Shown here: positions 62,880 to 64,000 of the stretch, piece after piece
Layout: the number at the start of each line of letters is the position of its first letter
Position numbering within the stretch: the first letter of the stretch is position 1
From: JAHJQZ01 sp963675235
GTDB lineage: Bacteria > Pseudomonadota > Alphaproteobacteria > Rhizobiales > Devosiaceae
Length of the DNA stretch: 64,000 nucleotides
Direction: 5' to 3'
NCBI GenBank assembly: GCA_963675235.2
Contig: CAXXFU010000002.1
Coordinates: 1,054,001-1,118,000, forward strand
The notes under the pieces: generated by a model
What the model was told of the DNA's origin: nothing
Seen by the model: only the letters and a program-made list of their open reading frames with translations
Database searches by the model: none
Position numbers and translations under genes: made by a program

Positions 62880-64000
62880 TCGCGAAGCGGTCGAGCCGGG
62901 TGAGGGCAGTCCGGCGCCGCATGACCATCATGATGAAACCGCGACCCGTGCGCCGCGGCCGAGGGCTGTTGCCATCTCCGTGGATATCGGCGGCAAGTCC
63001 TTGCGCGTCTTCGCGGCCCGTCGCGCCGAGTTCGAGGGCCTGTGCAAGGCCATCCCGATCGACCTGGTGTTCACCGAAGGCGTACGGCTGAAAACCATCC
63101 GGCCGGCGACCTATATCGGCGGTGGCACCGTCGAAACGCTTGCCGAACGCATCAAGGCCGAGGAAATCGACCTTCTGCTTGTCGATGCCCAGCTGTCACC
63201 GATCCAGCAGCGCAATCTCGAACGCGCAACTGGCGCCAAGGTGCTGGACCGCACCGGGCTGATTCTAGAAATCTTCGGCGACCGCGCCTCGACACGGGAA
63301 GGTGTGCTGCAAGTCGAATTGGCCCATCTCAACTACCAGAAAAGCCGCCTCGTGCGGTCCTGGACCCACCTCGAGCGCCAGCGCGGCGGTGGCGGCTTCC
63401 TCGGTGGCCCGGGCGAAACCCAGATCGAAAGCGACAGGCGCAACCTGCAGGAGCGGATCAAGCTCCTTGAAACGCGCATCGACAAGGTGCGGCGCACCCG
63501 CGCCCTGCAGCGCAAACCGCGCAAGGAAGCGCCGTTCCCGTTCGTCGCCATCGTCGGATACACCAATGCCGGCAAATCAACGCTGTTCAATCACCTGACC
63601 GGCGCCGGCGTGATGAGCAAGGACCTGCTGTTCGCCACCCTCGACACCACCGTGCGCAAAGCAAAACTGCCGCACGGCCGCGATGTCATGCTGTCGGACA
63701 CTGTCGGGTTCATCGCCGATCTGCCGCACGACCTCGTCGCCGCCTTCCGCGCCACGCTTGAAGAGGTGATCGGCGCCGATGTCATCCTGCATGTGCGCGA
63801 CATTGCCAATCCCGACCATGCCGCCCAGGCCGAGGACGTGTTGACCGTTCTGTCCGAGCTCGGCGTTTCCGGCGAGTCCGTGCCGATCATCGAGGCCTGG
63901 AACAAGATCGACCTTGTGCCGCAAGGCTCGGAGGTTGGTGTCGTGCCGGCCGGCAAGGTTGCGGCGACAGTTCCGGTTTCGGCGGCAACGGGCGAGGGGG
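62827..64000 (+). CDS. hflX: GTPase HflX (3' end beyond window, start uncertain)
   Basis: Ribosome-associated GTPase that splits stalled ribosomes. The N-terminal nucleotide-binding domain is recognisable (DLVFTEGVRLKTIRPATYIG, LLLVDAQLSPIQQRNLE), then the HflX linker signature GGGGFLGGPGETQIESDRR. G1 (GYTNAGKSTLFN), G3 (DTVGFI) and G4 (NKID) follow. The frame is open at base 64000. No ATG occurs in frame. The nearest canonical starts are GTG at 62827, which lies inside hfq and overlaps it by 53 bases, and GTG at 62980, which would cut off the first strand of the domain (RAVAISVDIGG). The true start may therefore be GTG 62827 or a non-standard codon near 62880. Confidence 0.85.
   Translation, partial: MRRSSCSIPNTPEATTTDREAVEPGEGSPAPHDHHDETATRAPRPRAVAISVDIGGKSLRVFAARRAEFEGLCKAIPIDLVFTEGVRLKTIRPATYIGGGTVETLAERIKAEEIDLLLVDAQLSPIQQRNLERATGAKVLDRTGLILEIFGDRASTREGVLQVELAHLNYQKSRLVRSWTHLERQRGGGGFLGGPGETQIESDRRNLQERIKLLETRIDKVRRTRALQRKPRKEAPFPFVAIVGYTNAGKSTLFNHLTGAGVMSKDLLFATLDTTVRKAKLPHGRDVMLSDTVGFIADLPHDLVAAFRATLEEVIGADVILHVRDIANPDHAAQAEDVLTVLSELGVSGESVPIIEAWNKIDLVPQGSEVGVVPAGKVAATVPVSAATGEG

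Overview
This is a high-GC, gene-dense bacterial chromosome window. Gene content and order point to an alphaproteobacterium of the Hyphomicrobiales (Rhizobiales). The markers are the dusB(nifR3)-ntrB-ntrC-ntrY-ntrX-trkA-hfq-hflX string, the purN-purM / PerM-type permease-hdaA-ppk-ppx / rnd-aspS block, an ispDF fusion, a pyruvate dehydrogenase E1 beta carrying its own lipoyl domain, and gatCAB. A Devosia/Pelagibacterium-like relative is possible, but the genus cannot be fixed from this sequence alone. I see no rRNA, tRNA, insertion sequence, prophage or CRISPR array; this looks like core chromosome.

Layout. 1-8 kb, mostly minus strand: topA (3' end outside the window), dprA, plsY, a dihydroorotase-like gene, pyrB, an AEC transporter and ruvX. 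7.5-19 kb, mixed: a degenerate metallo-beta-lactamase-like gene, gatC, gatA and gatB scattered among GNAT acetyltransferases, marC, a PEP mutase/isocitrate lyase family enzyme, an uncharacterised ATP-grasp protein, a YjhX-family protein, chorismate mutase, a drug/metabolite transporter and a tautomerase. 19-30 kb: purNM, then a PerM-type permease, hdaA, ppk1, ppx, rnd and aspS. 30-40 kb: an EAL phosphodiesterase, a maeB-type malic enzyme interrupted by an in-frame amber codon, a three-gene ABC exporter, and eno. 40-42 kb: two secreted paralogues around a 59-bp minisatellite, then ftsB. 42-51 kb: pdhA-pdhB-pdhC, a GDSL hydrolase, a YdcH protein, lpdA, three small membrane proteins, lipA and a COQ10-like gene. 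51-53 kb, minus: ispDF-cinA-HXXEE. 53.5-64 kb: the nitrogen-regulation block, trkA, hfq and hflX (3' end outside the window).

The genes form coherent modules. Enolase, the whole pyruvate dehydrogenase complex and lipoate synthase lead carbon into acetyl-CoA. GatCAB and an AspRS with a non-discriminating-type His suggest transamidation-based Asn-tRNA (and Gln-tRNA) synthesis. The two Ntr two-component systems sit together with the potassium regulator TrkA and the RNA chaperone Hfq.

I found no convincing wholly new multi-gene system. The observations most worth checking are: the amber codon exactly in the linker of the malic enzyme/phosphotransacetylase fusion (32591-32593); the hairpin-bearing 59-bp tandem repeat between secreted paralogues; the pyrB-linked dihydroorotase that has lost its metal-binding HxH; NtrX with a degenerate ATPase; and a perfect palindrome just upstream of the ATP-grasp gene.
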